From Aliirhizobium smilacinae (GTDB taxonomy: Bacteria; Pseudomonadota; Alphaproteobacteria; Rhizobiales; Rhizobiaceae), in NCBI RefSeq assembly GCF_006335145.1, contig NZ_VDMN01000009.1, positions 1 to 64,000 on the forward strand: DNA of 64,000 nt, read 5' to 3'. Below, one piece after another: positions 17,780 to 25,146 of this stretch (position 1 is the stretch's first letter; every line of letters begins with the position of its first letter). The position numbers were made by a program, and so were the translations under genes. The notes under the pieces were generated by a model. That model ran no database searches, was not told where the DNA came from, and worked only from the letters and a program-made list of their open reading frames with translations.

Positions 17780-20017
17780 ATGGAACGTCGTCTCGCTGCA
17801 ATCCTGATCGCAGACGTTGTTGGCTACACGCGGCTTAGCCAGATCGACGAAGAGCGAACACGTGCGCAGTTCCAGGCCGTTCTGCACGGTTTATTCCTGC
17901 CAGCGATCAGGGAGCATCGCGGCCGCGTCGTGAAAACGACAGGCGACGGCCTTCTCGTCGAATTCCGCAGCGTCGTCGATGCGCTACGATGTGCGATCCA
18001 GGTGCAAAAGCAGAAGGGAGATTGGATATTTTCGGGCTCCCCGGAGGCACGCATGGCCTTCCGCATCGGCATCAACATTGGTGATATCCTGGTGGAAGGC
18101 GATGATATCCATGGTGACGGCGTCAATATCGCGCAGCGGATCGAGACGATGGCGGAGCCGGGCGGCATCGCCATTTCCGGCTCCGCCTACGAACAGGTCA
18201 AATCGAAAGTACTAGTGGACTATGTAGCGCTCGGCGCACGCAGGGTCAAAGGCGGGGGCGAGCCGGTCCGCGTGTATCATGTCCGGCTCGACGAAGTTGC
18301 CCGCAGTAGCGTATTGCGCTACATTTCCTGGTGGCGCTCACTTCCCTGGCATTCCCATCCCTGGCGGGCGGTTGCCTTCTTCTCATGTCTGTTGGCCGTC
18401 GCCGTTACTGCATGGTGGCAGCCATGGTCTGGGCGGCAATTTGAGCAGCCAGTGGTCCGACTTGCTTATCCGCTACCTGAAAAGCCGTCCGTTGCTGTCT
18501 TGCCCTTTATCAATGTCAGCGGCGAAGAGGCGCAAGATCATTTGGCGGAAGGCCTTACGGATGACCTCATCACTGAACTTTCCAAGGTCTCGGGAGTCTT
18601 CGTCATCGCACGGCATTCGGTGTTTGCGGTGCGTAGCGCTTCTGCCACCGTTCAGGATATCGCAGCCAGACTCGGGGTACAGTATGTGCTGGAAGGCACG
18701 CTGCAGCGGGACGGGGCTCGCCTTAGGATCAACGTGAAGTTGATAGAGGCGATGACGGGATTGTCGCTTTGGGGCGAACGATACGATCGCCAGTATTCGG
18801 ACCTGTTCGCGGTGCAGGACGACGTAATCGGCAAGATCATATCCGCGCTTTCCATCAAACTTAGCAGGGGCGAGCAGACGCAGCTCGCTCGCATGCCGAC
18901 CGAAAGCCTGGAAGCCTATGACCATTACATGCGTGCCGAACATGAAGGTCTGATATATGGCGATGTCAACAGCTATCGCCGCACCCTGTCCTTCTATCAA
19001 AAGGCGATCGATCTGGATCCAGGCTTTGCCGGCGCCCATGCCGGGATTGCGAGGGTCGCGGTGGATGTTTGGCGCAACGACTACAACTTCCTCTGGTCGG
19101 CCGCCGTGGCGCGCAAGATCGCTTACGACGCTGCGGGGCAGGCTTTGAAACTGGATCCGCTTAACGCCCGAGCTCATACGGTGTTGGCGCTGCTGCAATG
19201 GGTGGACGGCCGACAGGCGGAGGCGCTAGAATCAGCCAGAACGGCGATTGCCGCGCAGCCCAACGACGCAGAAGCCTACGGAACTCTGGCGCTTCTACAG
19301 GTGCACACTGGCGACCGCGACCAGGGGCTTGCCAACATCAAAAGCGCCTTGCGCCTCGACCCGTCTCCGGCCGCCGGATTTCAGCTCCTGGGCGGAATTG
19401 TCTTCTACATGGCGAGGGACAACGAGCGCGCCATTCCCCTGATCGAAAACGCGGCCCCGCTACTGCCGCGCACGGAACCGGCGCGTGAATACCTTGCGGC
19501 CGCCTATGCAAGTGGTGGCAATAAGGTGCGTGCGGCAGAGGAGGCGGCCAATCTGCTCACTCTCTTCCCTGAAAGCAACCTCACCTATTACAGCTATCTT
19601 TACGACTACTGGACGCGGCAGGAACTGGACTATCATCTCGCTGCGCTAGAGGCGGCAGGCATCCCAAAATGGCCGTTCGGGTACAAAGGAGATGAAAGAG
19701 ACAGGTTGACCGAGATGGATCTTCGCAACCTGATCGACAGTCGAACCTGGAGCGGTAGGAACAGGAATGGAACTCAGTTCGTGCAATATTTCGACAGAAG
19801 CGGAAAAACCGCCTACCGTAGCGCCAATGTCAGCATTACCGGCGTCTTCGAAATTCAGGGCTACCGGCTCTGCGAAAGATTCGATGGTTACTTCCTTGAT
19901 AGGCTTGTCTGCGGCGAGGTTTATCGCAATCACGAGAACGATGAGAACGGCGCGACCTTTGTCCATGTCACGCCGCGCTCGTTGCAAGTCTTTTCGGTCA
20001 GTTCCGAGAGCAGATGA
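17780..20017 (+). CDS. Class III adenylate/guanylate cyclase with TolB-like and TPR domains
   Basis: The 745-aa protein starts behind GAGG (ATG 17780). Residues 1-185 form a class III nucleotide cyclase domain: metal aspartates in LIADVVGYTRL and VVKTTGDGLLVEF, then RIGINIGDI and GDGVNIAQRIE. One hydrophobic segment near residue 205 (AVAFFSCLLAVAVTAWW) suggests an inner-membrane anchor. It is followed by a TolB/FlgO-like domain (KPSVAVLPFINVSG, LTDDLITELSKV, VLEGTLQRDGARLRI) and tetratricopeptide repeats to about residue 600. Rhizobia encode many proteins of this kind; it would make cAMP or cGMP in response to a signal sensed by the TPR/TolB part. The gene stands alone. Confidence 0.9.
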   Translation: MERRLAAILIADVVGYTRLSQIDEERTRAQFQAVLHGLFLPAIREHRGRVVKTTGDGLLVEFRSVVDALRCAIQVQKQKGDWIFSGSPEARMAFRIGINIGDILVEGDDIHGDGVNIAQRIETMAEPGGIAISGSAYEQVKSKVLVDYVALGARRVKGGGEPVRVYHVRLDEVARSSVLRYISWWRSLPWHSHPWRAVAFFSCLLAVAVTAWWQPWSGRQFEQPVVRLAYPLPEKPSVAVLPFINVSGEEAQDHLAEGLTDDLITELSKVSGVFVIARHSVFAVRSASATVQDIAARLGVQYVLEGTLQRDGARLRINVKLIEAMTGLSLWGERYDRQYSDLFAVQDDVIGKIISALSIKLSRGEQTQLARMPTESLEAYDHYMRAEHEGLIYGDVNSYRRTLSFYQKAIDLDPGFAGAHAGIARVAVDVWRNDYNFLWSAAVARKIAYDAAGQALKLDPLNARAHTVLALLQWVDGRQAEALESARTAIAAQPNDAEAYGTLALLQVHTGDRDQGLANIKSALRLDPSPAAGFQLLGGIVFYMARDNERAIPLIENAAPLLPRTEPAREYLAAAYASGGNKVRAAEEAANLLTLFPESNLTYYSYLYDYWTRQELDYHLAALEAAGIPKWPFGYKGDERDRLTEMDLRNLIDSRTWSGRNRNGTQFVQYFDRSGKTAYRSANVSITGVFEIQGYRLCERFDGYFLDRLVCGEVYRNHENDENGATFVHVTPRSLQVFSVSSESR

Positions 20018-20028
20018 TCGGCCGGCTG

Positions 20029-20553
20029 TTAGCGCGAACCGGGGTGCTGCCAGTCCTTGTGCAGTTTTTCCGAAATCAGCGTGTTCTGGACGTCGGACCA
20101 GTGCTTTTGCGAATCCACCACCTTGGTCGAAATCCTTTCCATCCCCTCAGCCGCGCCGGGATCGTAGCTTATATAGAGCTTGTCATCGATGATGCGCCAC
20201 GCTCGTGGGTCGATATTCGTCGTAACTGTGCCAAAAGAGACACCGTCGGCGCAATAACCTCCATATTGGGGGGCGTAGCGTCCGGGATCGGCGGCGAACA
20301 GGTCACGGTGCTCCGCGCTTGCGAAATGCCAGGTAGCACCCAGCCAGCGATGAGAGTATTGCTCATCACCCTCGATGGCCTTGCCCTCGGTGAAATAGGC
20401 AACCGGGTCATAGCCCTTGATGGCGATATCTCCAAAGTAGCCGGTATTGACGAATTCTTCCGCCGCAGTCCGTCCGCCGATCATGATCGGCATCACCGTC
20501 AGACCGATCATTCCAAGCCGAATTATCCTTGCGCGGAAGTTGATGATAGACAT
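20029..20553 (-). CDS. YHS domain protein, exported
   Basis: The 174-aa protein has an N-terminal hydrophobic signal or anchor (IIRLGMIGLTVMPIMIGG) and then the YHS core: DIAIKGYDPVAYFTEGKA, YSHRWLGATWHFASAEHRD and YAPQYGGYCADGVSFG. The cysteine and the tyrosine/histidine residues resemble metal-binding YHS domains. The role is unknown; members often sit near redox or copper genes. It follows the ankyrin gene by 23 bp on the same strand, so the two are probably one operon. Confidence 0.88.
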   Translation of the reverse strand: MSIINFRARIIRLGMIGLTVMPIMIGGRTAAEEFVNTGYFGDIAIKGYDPVAYFTEGKAIEGDEQYSHRWLGATWHFASAEHRDLFAADPGRYAPQYGGYCADGVSFGTVTTNIDPRAWRIIDDKLYISYDPGAAEGMERISTKVVDSQKHWSDVQNTLISEKLHKDWQHPGSR

Positions 20554-20576
20554 GCTTACATCCTCCCTTATTCAAT

Positions 20577-21191
20577 CTATGGACGCTCTTTTTCTCGGCG
20601 TGTGCACGCGTCGTAAAGTGGCTCTCCCACGAGCTCGGCCTTCTGACAGGTGGCGCCAGCTTTCATCAACAAAGCGGCCACATCCCAATAGCCCCGCCAA
20701 CCGGCTTGGGTCAGGGGCGTGTATCCGTTTCTTTCCTTGGCCCCGGCATCGGCCCCGTTTTCCAGCAGATAAGCCACAATGTCACTGTGGCCCTCTTCAG
20801 CCGCGGCATGCAGCGGTGACATGCTGAAGAAATTCTTATTGTCGTTGGCATCTGCATTCCCAGCCACGAGCAATTTCACCACGTCGAGATGCCCGGCATA
20901 GGCAGCAGCATGCAGGGCCGTCAGGCCGGCCTTGTTTCGCACGTTGATATCGGCGCCTCGCGCCAGGAGAAGCGCCACCGCTTCGGTTCGACCACTGAGA
21001 GAAACCACGACCAGGGCCGGATCGCCCGCATCGTTCGGCTCCGAAATATCTGCACCATCATCAAGCGCACGTGTCATCAGCTGTAGATTTCCTTGAGACG
21101 CCGCATGCTGCAGCGGCCCGGCGGATGTTTGCCCTGGACAAAGGCCGACAGCAGCAAAACTAAAACCCAACAGAAAAAGAAAGAAAGCCAC
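20577..21191 (-). CDS. Ankyrin-repeat protein, exported
   Basis: The 204-aa protein has a signal peptide (FFLFLLGFSFAAVGL), then about five ankyrin repeats. Clear copies are NKAGLTALHAAAYAGHLDVV, MSPLHAAAEEGHSDIVAYLL and NGYTPLTQAGWRGYWDVAAL. Ankyrin repeats mediate protein binding; here, as in AnkB-like proteins of other bacteria, it would act in the periplasm. It is the first gene of the pair with the YHS protein. Confidence 0.88.
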   Translation of the reverse strand: MAFFLFLLGFSFAAVGLCPGQTSAGPLQHAASQGNLQLMTRALDDGADISEPNDAGDPALVVVSLSGRTEAVALLLARGADINVRNKAGLTALHAAAYAGHLDVVKLLVAGNADANDNKNFFSMSPLHAAAEEGHSDIVAYLLENGADAGAKERNGYTPLTQAGWRGYWDVAALLMKAGATCQKAELVGEPLYDACTRREKERP

Positions 21192-21329
21192 GACACACCC
21201 TCCCTTTCAGGGTTCTGGCGTTTCAATGTCCTTCAGAGTGTTTTGCGAATTCCGATCCGTAAGATTTATGATTAGTTACCATATTTTATCATTTGCAGCA
21301 AGCTTCGCGGCCCTTCTGGGCCGCTAGGC

Positions 21330-21534
21330 CTCGCTGAGATGCCAGTCAGGACGCAGCAATTTGCTGCGCGAGCAGGCGCCAAGTCGTCGCTCGTAGAAAT
21401 CATCATGATTTGAGCTGGCGCCGGGGGGAACGCTGGCGCGTCCTTCCTCTGCGAGCGCCCAGAAGTCATAGCGCGAGCTCGATCAATTCCTCGAACCGCT
21501 CGGCGGCTTCATCGACATCAACGAAAACGCGCAT
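21330..21534 (-). pseudogene. Phd/VapB-like antitoxin remnant
   Basis: Two overlapping minus frames hold the two ends of a short antitoxin. MRVFVDVDEAAERFEELIEL (from 21534, stop at 21466) looks like a Phd/YefM N-terminus. YDFWALAEEGRASVPPGASS then NHDDFY in the other frame looks like the usual C-terminal tail. The middle is missing and the frames are offset, so an internal deletion is likely. The assignment rests on short matches. Confidence 0.42.
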
Positions 21535-21641
21535 TCTCTTTTCCTGATCCGCGATGATCGCTCCACATGGAGGCAATCACGAGCGCCCGGCGTAGCACAG
21601 ACTGGCGACGCACATGCCGACGGCACCAGGCCGTGCAAAAC

Positions 21642-21668
21642 TTCCGTAATTTCCGTATATTTCGTAAA
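21642..21668. promoter_or_regulatory. Iterated repeats upstream of the antitoxin gene
   Basis: Three consecutive 9-bp units (TTCCGTAAT, TTCCGTATA, TTTCGTAAA) lie just before the Shine-Dalgarno AAGGAG of the antitoxin at 21682. Antitoxins usually repress their own promoters through repeated sites, so this may be the operator. That role is inferred from position. Confidence 0.45.
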
Positions 21669-21681
21669 AAGGAGTTTTGAC

Positions 21682-21960
21682 ATGACCTCCACAGTCACGG
21701 CTGCCGCAGTCTCCAAAAACTTTGGCGCCTACCAGGATGCCGCCGTCCGCGATCCGGTGATCATCACCAAGAACGGCCGGCCGCGAACGGTGCTGATCGC
21801 CTATGAGGATTATCTGCGGCTGACAAAACGCGACCGGCGCGTCGAGCTGACGAGCGCGCTCGGCGACGACGATCTCGCGGCAATCGAGGCTTCGGAGATG
21901 GACGGGTCGCTTGATCTTCTCAATGCCGAATTGCTGACGGGCAAGCATGCTGCCGACTGA
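21682..21960 (+). CDS. Type II antitoxin, Phd/YefM family
   Basis: The 92-aa protein has the Phd/YefM pattern: VTAAAVSKNFGAYQDAAV, then DPVIITKNGRPRTVLIAYED and YLRLTKRDRR, followed by a variable toxin-binding tail. A good ribosome site (AAGGAG) precedes the ATG. The gene after it is a broken PemK-type toxin whose start lies inside the antitoxin's last codons, so this antitoxin now appears to be an orphan. It may act only on itself or on other toxins. Confidence 0.85.
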   Translation: MTSTVTAAAVSKNFGAYQDAAVRDPVIITKNGRPRTVLIAYEDYLRLTKRDRRVELTSALGDDDLAAIEASEMDGSLDLLNAELLTGKHAAD

Positions 21961-22292
21961 GCCTAAAGTCGGTTAGGTGTTTCGCTACTCGTCTCTGGCA
22001 CTGGCAGTTTGTTGAAGGCCGCGAGGAGGGCGACAAGGATCGCCCGGCGCTGGTGCTGGCGATCGTTACGCATCTCGGCGACGGCACGCCGGCCGTGCGC
22101 GTCTTGCCGATCACCCATAGCTCGCCCAGCAATCCGGACGATGCGATCGAAATCCCGCCGGCGACCAAACGGCGCCTGGGGCTCGACGACGAACGCTCGT
22201 GGATCGTGCTGACGGAAAGCAACCGGTTTGTCTGGCCGGGCCCGCACATGCGGCCGGTCGACAGCGACACCGGCTATTTTGGCCCCTTGTCG
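21948..22292 (+). pseudogene. PemK/MazF-like growth inhibitor, broken
   Basis: From the ATG at 21948 the frame reads MLPTEPKVG and then meets a TAG. The family continues with VFRYS, which follows the stop. After one further frameshift the toxin can be read as EGREEGDKDRPALVLAIV, then PATKRRLGLDDERSWIVLTE and FVWPGPHMRPV. The C-terminal helix is missing after GYFGPLS, where unrelated sequence begins. The stop, the frameshift and the truncation make a functional RNase unlikely. Confidence 0.78.
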
Positions 22293-22514
22293 GCGGTGTC
22301 CGGCAGAGGATGGTCCTCCACGCCGTCCAGTAACGGTCGGGGCACAACCTATGAAAACCCTGATAGGAGGGGAGAGCAGGTTAGGATCCACCCTGATGGT
22401 ACAAGAAACACGTCTACGCCTGAATTGCACGAACCGCCTTATGGCATCGTTTCAAAGGGCGGGTCAGGGGGCGGTGGTAAAAAGAGGTTCTTTTTGGGGA
22501 ATTATGTCTCATAA
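22293..22514 (+). pseudogene. Possible toxin C-terminal tip fragment
   Basis: The open frame that contains the PemK remnant continues past it with GRGTTYENPDRRGEQVRI, HPDGTRNTSTPELHEPPYG and then GGSGGGGKKRFFLGNYVS, ending in TAA at 22514. The Gly-rich run and the ENP...VRI...PDG pattern recall C-terminal tips of polymorphic toxins. The stop overlaps the ATG of the next gene (TAATG), as in toxin-immunity pairs. It has no start of its own, so it would be a displaced cassette. This is an inference from weak similarity. Confidence 0.33.
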
Positions 22515-22900
22515 TGAAATTTCGTGATCTTGAGACGCTGCTGGATCTGATTCTAGATATCTCGGAGTTTGACTATTGTGGTCTCTATGAGACTTACTGG
22601 CTGATGCCTGATGGCAATATTGTAAACTTGGATCTGGAGAACGAAAAAAAGTATCCATTGGAGGACGTAATCAATCTGAACGTCGCCCTATGCTCAAGGG
22701 ATTACTGCAAACTATTACTGATCAAACCTAACAAAACTCAAGAAGTCGAAGACTTTTTCCAGCTTTCCCGCGTAGAAAATTTCGTTCCGTTCTCAATGTC
22801 AAAAGAATCAGGTTATGTGCTTTCTTCAACGGACAAGGGTATCAAGTTCCGGCATCGCTTACGGAAGCGAATGAACCGCATTTCGGCGCACCAGCAGTAG
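22514..22900 (+). CDS. Hypothetical protein, candidate immunity protein
   Basis: The 128-aa acidic-to-neutral protein (FRDLETLLDLILDISEFDYC; NIVNLDLENEKKYPLED) matches no family I recognise. Its DNA is clearly more AT-rich than its neighbours, a sign of transfer. The ATG overlaps the stop of the preceding frame by one base (TAATG), suggesting coupled translation with the upstream fragment; its own Shine-Dalgarno is weak. Short, soluble, AT-rich genes following a toxin tip are often immunity genes, which is the only functional hint. Confidence 0.6.
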   Translation: MKFRDLETLLDLILDISEFDYCGLYETYWLMPDGNIVNLDLENEKKYPLEDVINLNVALCSRDYCKLLLIKPNKTQEVEDFFQLSRVENFVPFSMSKESGYVLSSTDKGIKFRHRLRKRMNRISAHQQ

Positions 22901-23000
22901 GTAAACTAGTCATGAGATACCCGCCGGATACGGTAGACTCGTGCAATATGCACGTCTCTTCACCGGCGTTTTGATGCTCGCCCACGTCATCAATCCGCAT

Positions 23001-24149
23001 TCAGAGCAGTCGCGCCGCTCGGCCGCTCCGCGGCGTTGCGTTGTTGTAGTAGCTCGACGCCTGCTGCACCGATCGATGCCGTGATTGCTCCATCGCCTCA
23101 GGAAGAGGTATGCCGAGATTGGCCGCTTCTGTGAGATATCCCGACCGCAGCCCATGAGCCGAAAACTCCCCGCTGTCTAATCCCGCCATCGCCGCCCGCT
23201 GCTTGACGATATCATTGACCGATTTCGGATCGAGTGTCCGCCTCGACACATTACCCCAACGATCCACCTTGCGGAACACCGAGCCTTTGTCGATCCGTGC
23301 TGCCTCGATCCAGCTATTCAGTGCCACGACTGGCCTGCCGGTGAGATAGACCACTTCGTCCTGATCTGCACCGGATGTTTTCGTTCGTCCGAGATGAATG
23401 GCAAGAGAGGAAAGGGGAGGGCCGTCCGCGACGACGATCGGCGGCTGGACAGTCAGCTGCTCCCGGCGCAGTCCTGCAATCTCGCTGCGCCGGCGGCCAC
23501 CAGAGGCAAACGCCACCATCAGGATTGCCCGGTCACGGAGATCGCGCAGGCTGCCGCTCGCACAGGTCGCCAACATCTTGGCCAGGACATCGCCGGTAAC
23601 GGCCTTGGCGCTCTTCCTTTTCCGCGGCCGCGGCGTCGCCCGGACGGCTAGCCGGATCGCAGACTTGAGGGCAGGGGAGGCGAAGGCACCGGTGAGGCCG
23701 CGCCATTTCGTCAGCGTCGACCAGGTGGCCAGCCGCCGGCGCACCGTGTCGGGTGCATGCGGACCGGTCACCTTCAAAAACCCTTGCTCACGAAGGTTTT
23801 GCGCGACCTCAGTCGGCATCCCGTGCTCCAGATCGTTTTCGCGCTTAGCCGGATCCCACAGATGATGCGCAACAAATTTCAACAGCAGCGCCTCGGGCGC
23901 CGGCCAGGGCAGTGATGTTCCCGTCGCAGCCAGCGACCAGGCCTGCAGATAAGCCAGATCAGACGTGAGTGCGCGAAGGGTGTTTTCACCCATGCCCTCG
24001 TTGACCAGATGGCGTAGCGTTTCGACATCCTGATCGGTCAGCACCTCGGCCAACTCGTCACGCCGTTCCAGCGGCAGAACGGCGGCGATCGTATCGAGTT
24101 CGTGAGCGCGGCGATCGACGACATCGCCGGCTCGTCGCTTAGTCGCCAT
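23001..24149 (-). CDS. Tyrosine site-specific recombinase/integrase
   Basis: The 382-aa protein (start ATG 24149) has a SAM-like N-terminal domain (LRHLVNEGMGENTLRALTSD) and a C-terminal catalytic domain. The Arg is in FASGGRRRSEIAGL, the HxxR in SAHGLRSGYLTEA, and the last His and Tyr in HRSVQQASSYYN. All active-site residues appear present, so it should be functional. Its ATG lies inside the 3' end of the PIN toxin gene, making a three-gene antitoxin-toxin-integrase operon. A decayed relative lies at 16443-17304. Confidence 0.9.
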   Translation of the reverse strand: MATKRRAGDVVDRRAHELDTIAAVLPLERRDELAEVLTDQDVETLRHLVNEGMGENTLRALTSDLAYLQAWSLAATGTSLPWPAPEALLLKFVAHHLWDPAKRENDLEHGMPTEVAQNLREQGFLKVTGPHAPDTVRRRLATWSTLTKWRGLTGAFASPALKSAIRLAVRATPRPRKRKSAKAVTGDVLAKMLATCASGSLRDLRDRAILMVAFASGGRRRSEIAGLRREQLTVQPPIVVADGPPLSSLAIHLGRTKTSGADQDEVVYLTGRPVVALNSWIEAARIDKGSVFRKVDRWGNVSRRTLDPKSVNDIVKQRAAMAGLDSGEFSAHGLRSGYLTEAANLGIPLPEAMEQSRHRSVQQASSYYNNATPRSGRAARLL

Positions 24150-24555
24150 GGGCGAAAGGCCCGAGAACAGCAACCCCTTCCTCACGGGCGGCAGCGGCCA
24201 GTTTGCGGTCGAGCGTTGCCAGCGGAACGCTGCGATTGAGGGCGAGCGCCAGGTAAGCTGCGTCATATGCGCTCAGACTGTGATTGGCAGACAGCAACAG
24301 GACATAACTGTCTCCGCCAATGCCGGCATCATCGAGCGGCAGCCGGCGGACGCGCTCCATGTTGACCAGCGCACCGCCGGCAGCAATCCGACCACGGCGC
24401 TCGGACATCGCCAGAATGTTGCGGATCTCGAAGAAGAACAGTGACGGAATTGGGCAGGGGGCGTCGATTGTCGCGATCACCGCCTCGGCAGCATCGGAAA
24501 ACTCTTCCGGCTGCAGCCAAGCCGCCGCCATAGAGGCATCGATGACAAACGACAT
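24139..24555 (-). CDS. vapC: PIN-domain toxin (VapC family)
   Basis: The 138-aa protein has the PIN-domain acidic residues: FVIDASMAAAWLQPEE (first Asp), SLFFFEIRNILAM (Glu), LSAYDAAYLALAL (Asp) and LATLDRKLAAAAREEGV (Asp). VapC toxins are Mg-dependent RNases that cut tRNA or rRNA. Its ATG overlaps the antitoxin stop (TGATG) and its 3' end overlaps the integrase start by 11 bp, so all three genes should be co-expressed. Confidence 0.92.
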   Translation of the reverse strand: MSFVIDASMAAAWLQPEEFSDAAEAVIATIDAPCPIPSLFFFEIRNILAMSERRGRIAAGGALVNMERVRRLPLDDAGIGGDSYVLLLSANHSLSAYDAAYLALALNRSVPLATLDRKLAAAAREEGVAVLGPFAHGD

Positions 24556-24794
24556 CAGCGACGACCTTCGTCGCGCCAGGAGAGGATTTCGTCATGCGTC
24601 GACGCGGCGGTTTTGAGCCGGGCGGCACGAACTTCGGCGAGAAGCAGCTGCATATCAGTTTCTTTAGCGACGCGGGCCAGTCGTATAATGGGATTGTTGC
24701 CGCGGGCGATCACGATGTCTTCGCCGCCTTCCGCGCGAACGAGGAGGTCGGACAGATGGGTCTTTGCTTCGGAAATCTTGACAGTGGTTGTCAT
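24555..24794 (-). CDS. Phd/YefM-type antitoxin partnered with VapC
   Basis: From the ATG at 24794 the 79-aa protein reads TTTVKISEAKTHLSDLLVRA, EGGEDIVIARGNNPIIRLAR and ends HDEILSWRDEGRR, the usual Phd-fold antitoxin with a C-terminal toxin-binding tail. It is first in the operon, as is typical, and shares a TGATG junction with vapC. It should neutralise the PIN toxin and repress the operon, and with it the integrase gene. Confidence 0.9.
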   Translation of the reverse strand: MTTTVKISEAKTHLSDLLVRAEGGEDIVIARGNNPIIRLARVAKETDMQLLLAEVRAARLKTAASTHDEILSWRDEGRR

Positions 24795-25146
24795 CGGCGC
24801 TGGCCTCAATTTTGGCTTCGGGCACCAAAATATGGCCCTCTCCGAGGTTGGTCAAGCAGTTGGTCTTCTTACTTCCGATAAGCATTACCTATCGATGGTT
24901 ATAACGCCAGCCGATAATCATACCATGTGGCGAACTACAATATACAGATAGCGTTCTTTTAAAAGATCGTTTACCATCATATCAATGGCTTACGATATTT
25001 CAAAAATCAGTATGACGGCCCTGATGCGGCCGGCTTTCGACGCCGGCTGTGGCTTTTAGCTCCCGATTTCAATTGAAGCGCTAAGCGAGAAATTCGGCAC
25101 TGAAATCTCCTCTTACGATTTCACTGCGGAGTAGGGGAGGGGCCAA
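24795..25146. other. Intergenic region upstream of the antitoxin-toxin-integrase operon
   Basis: This 352-bp AT-rich stretch has no supportable gene. It should hold the antitoxin promoter near 24800-24900. A GCCGGC/GCCGGC hairpin (25029-25034 and 25042-25047) lies between the two integrase genes but lacks a T-run on either strand. The 8-mer CCGATAAT at 24911-24918 also occurs in the inverted repeat at 26295-26331. Confidence 0.4.

Noticed and set aside
21307..21324. Hairpin GCGGCCC-TTCT-GGGCCGC
   Set aside because: A stable stem, but there is no T-run on either strand and no gene end close by. Not called a terminator.
25029..25047. Hairpin GCCGGC-TTTCGAC-GCCGGC between the two integrase operons
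   Set aside because: Only six-base self-complementary arms in GC-rich DNA and no T-run, so chance is likely.
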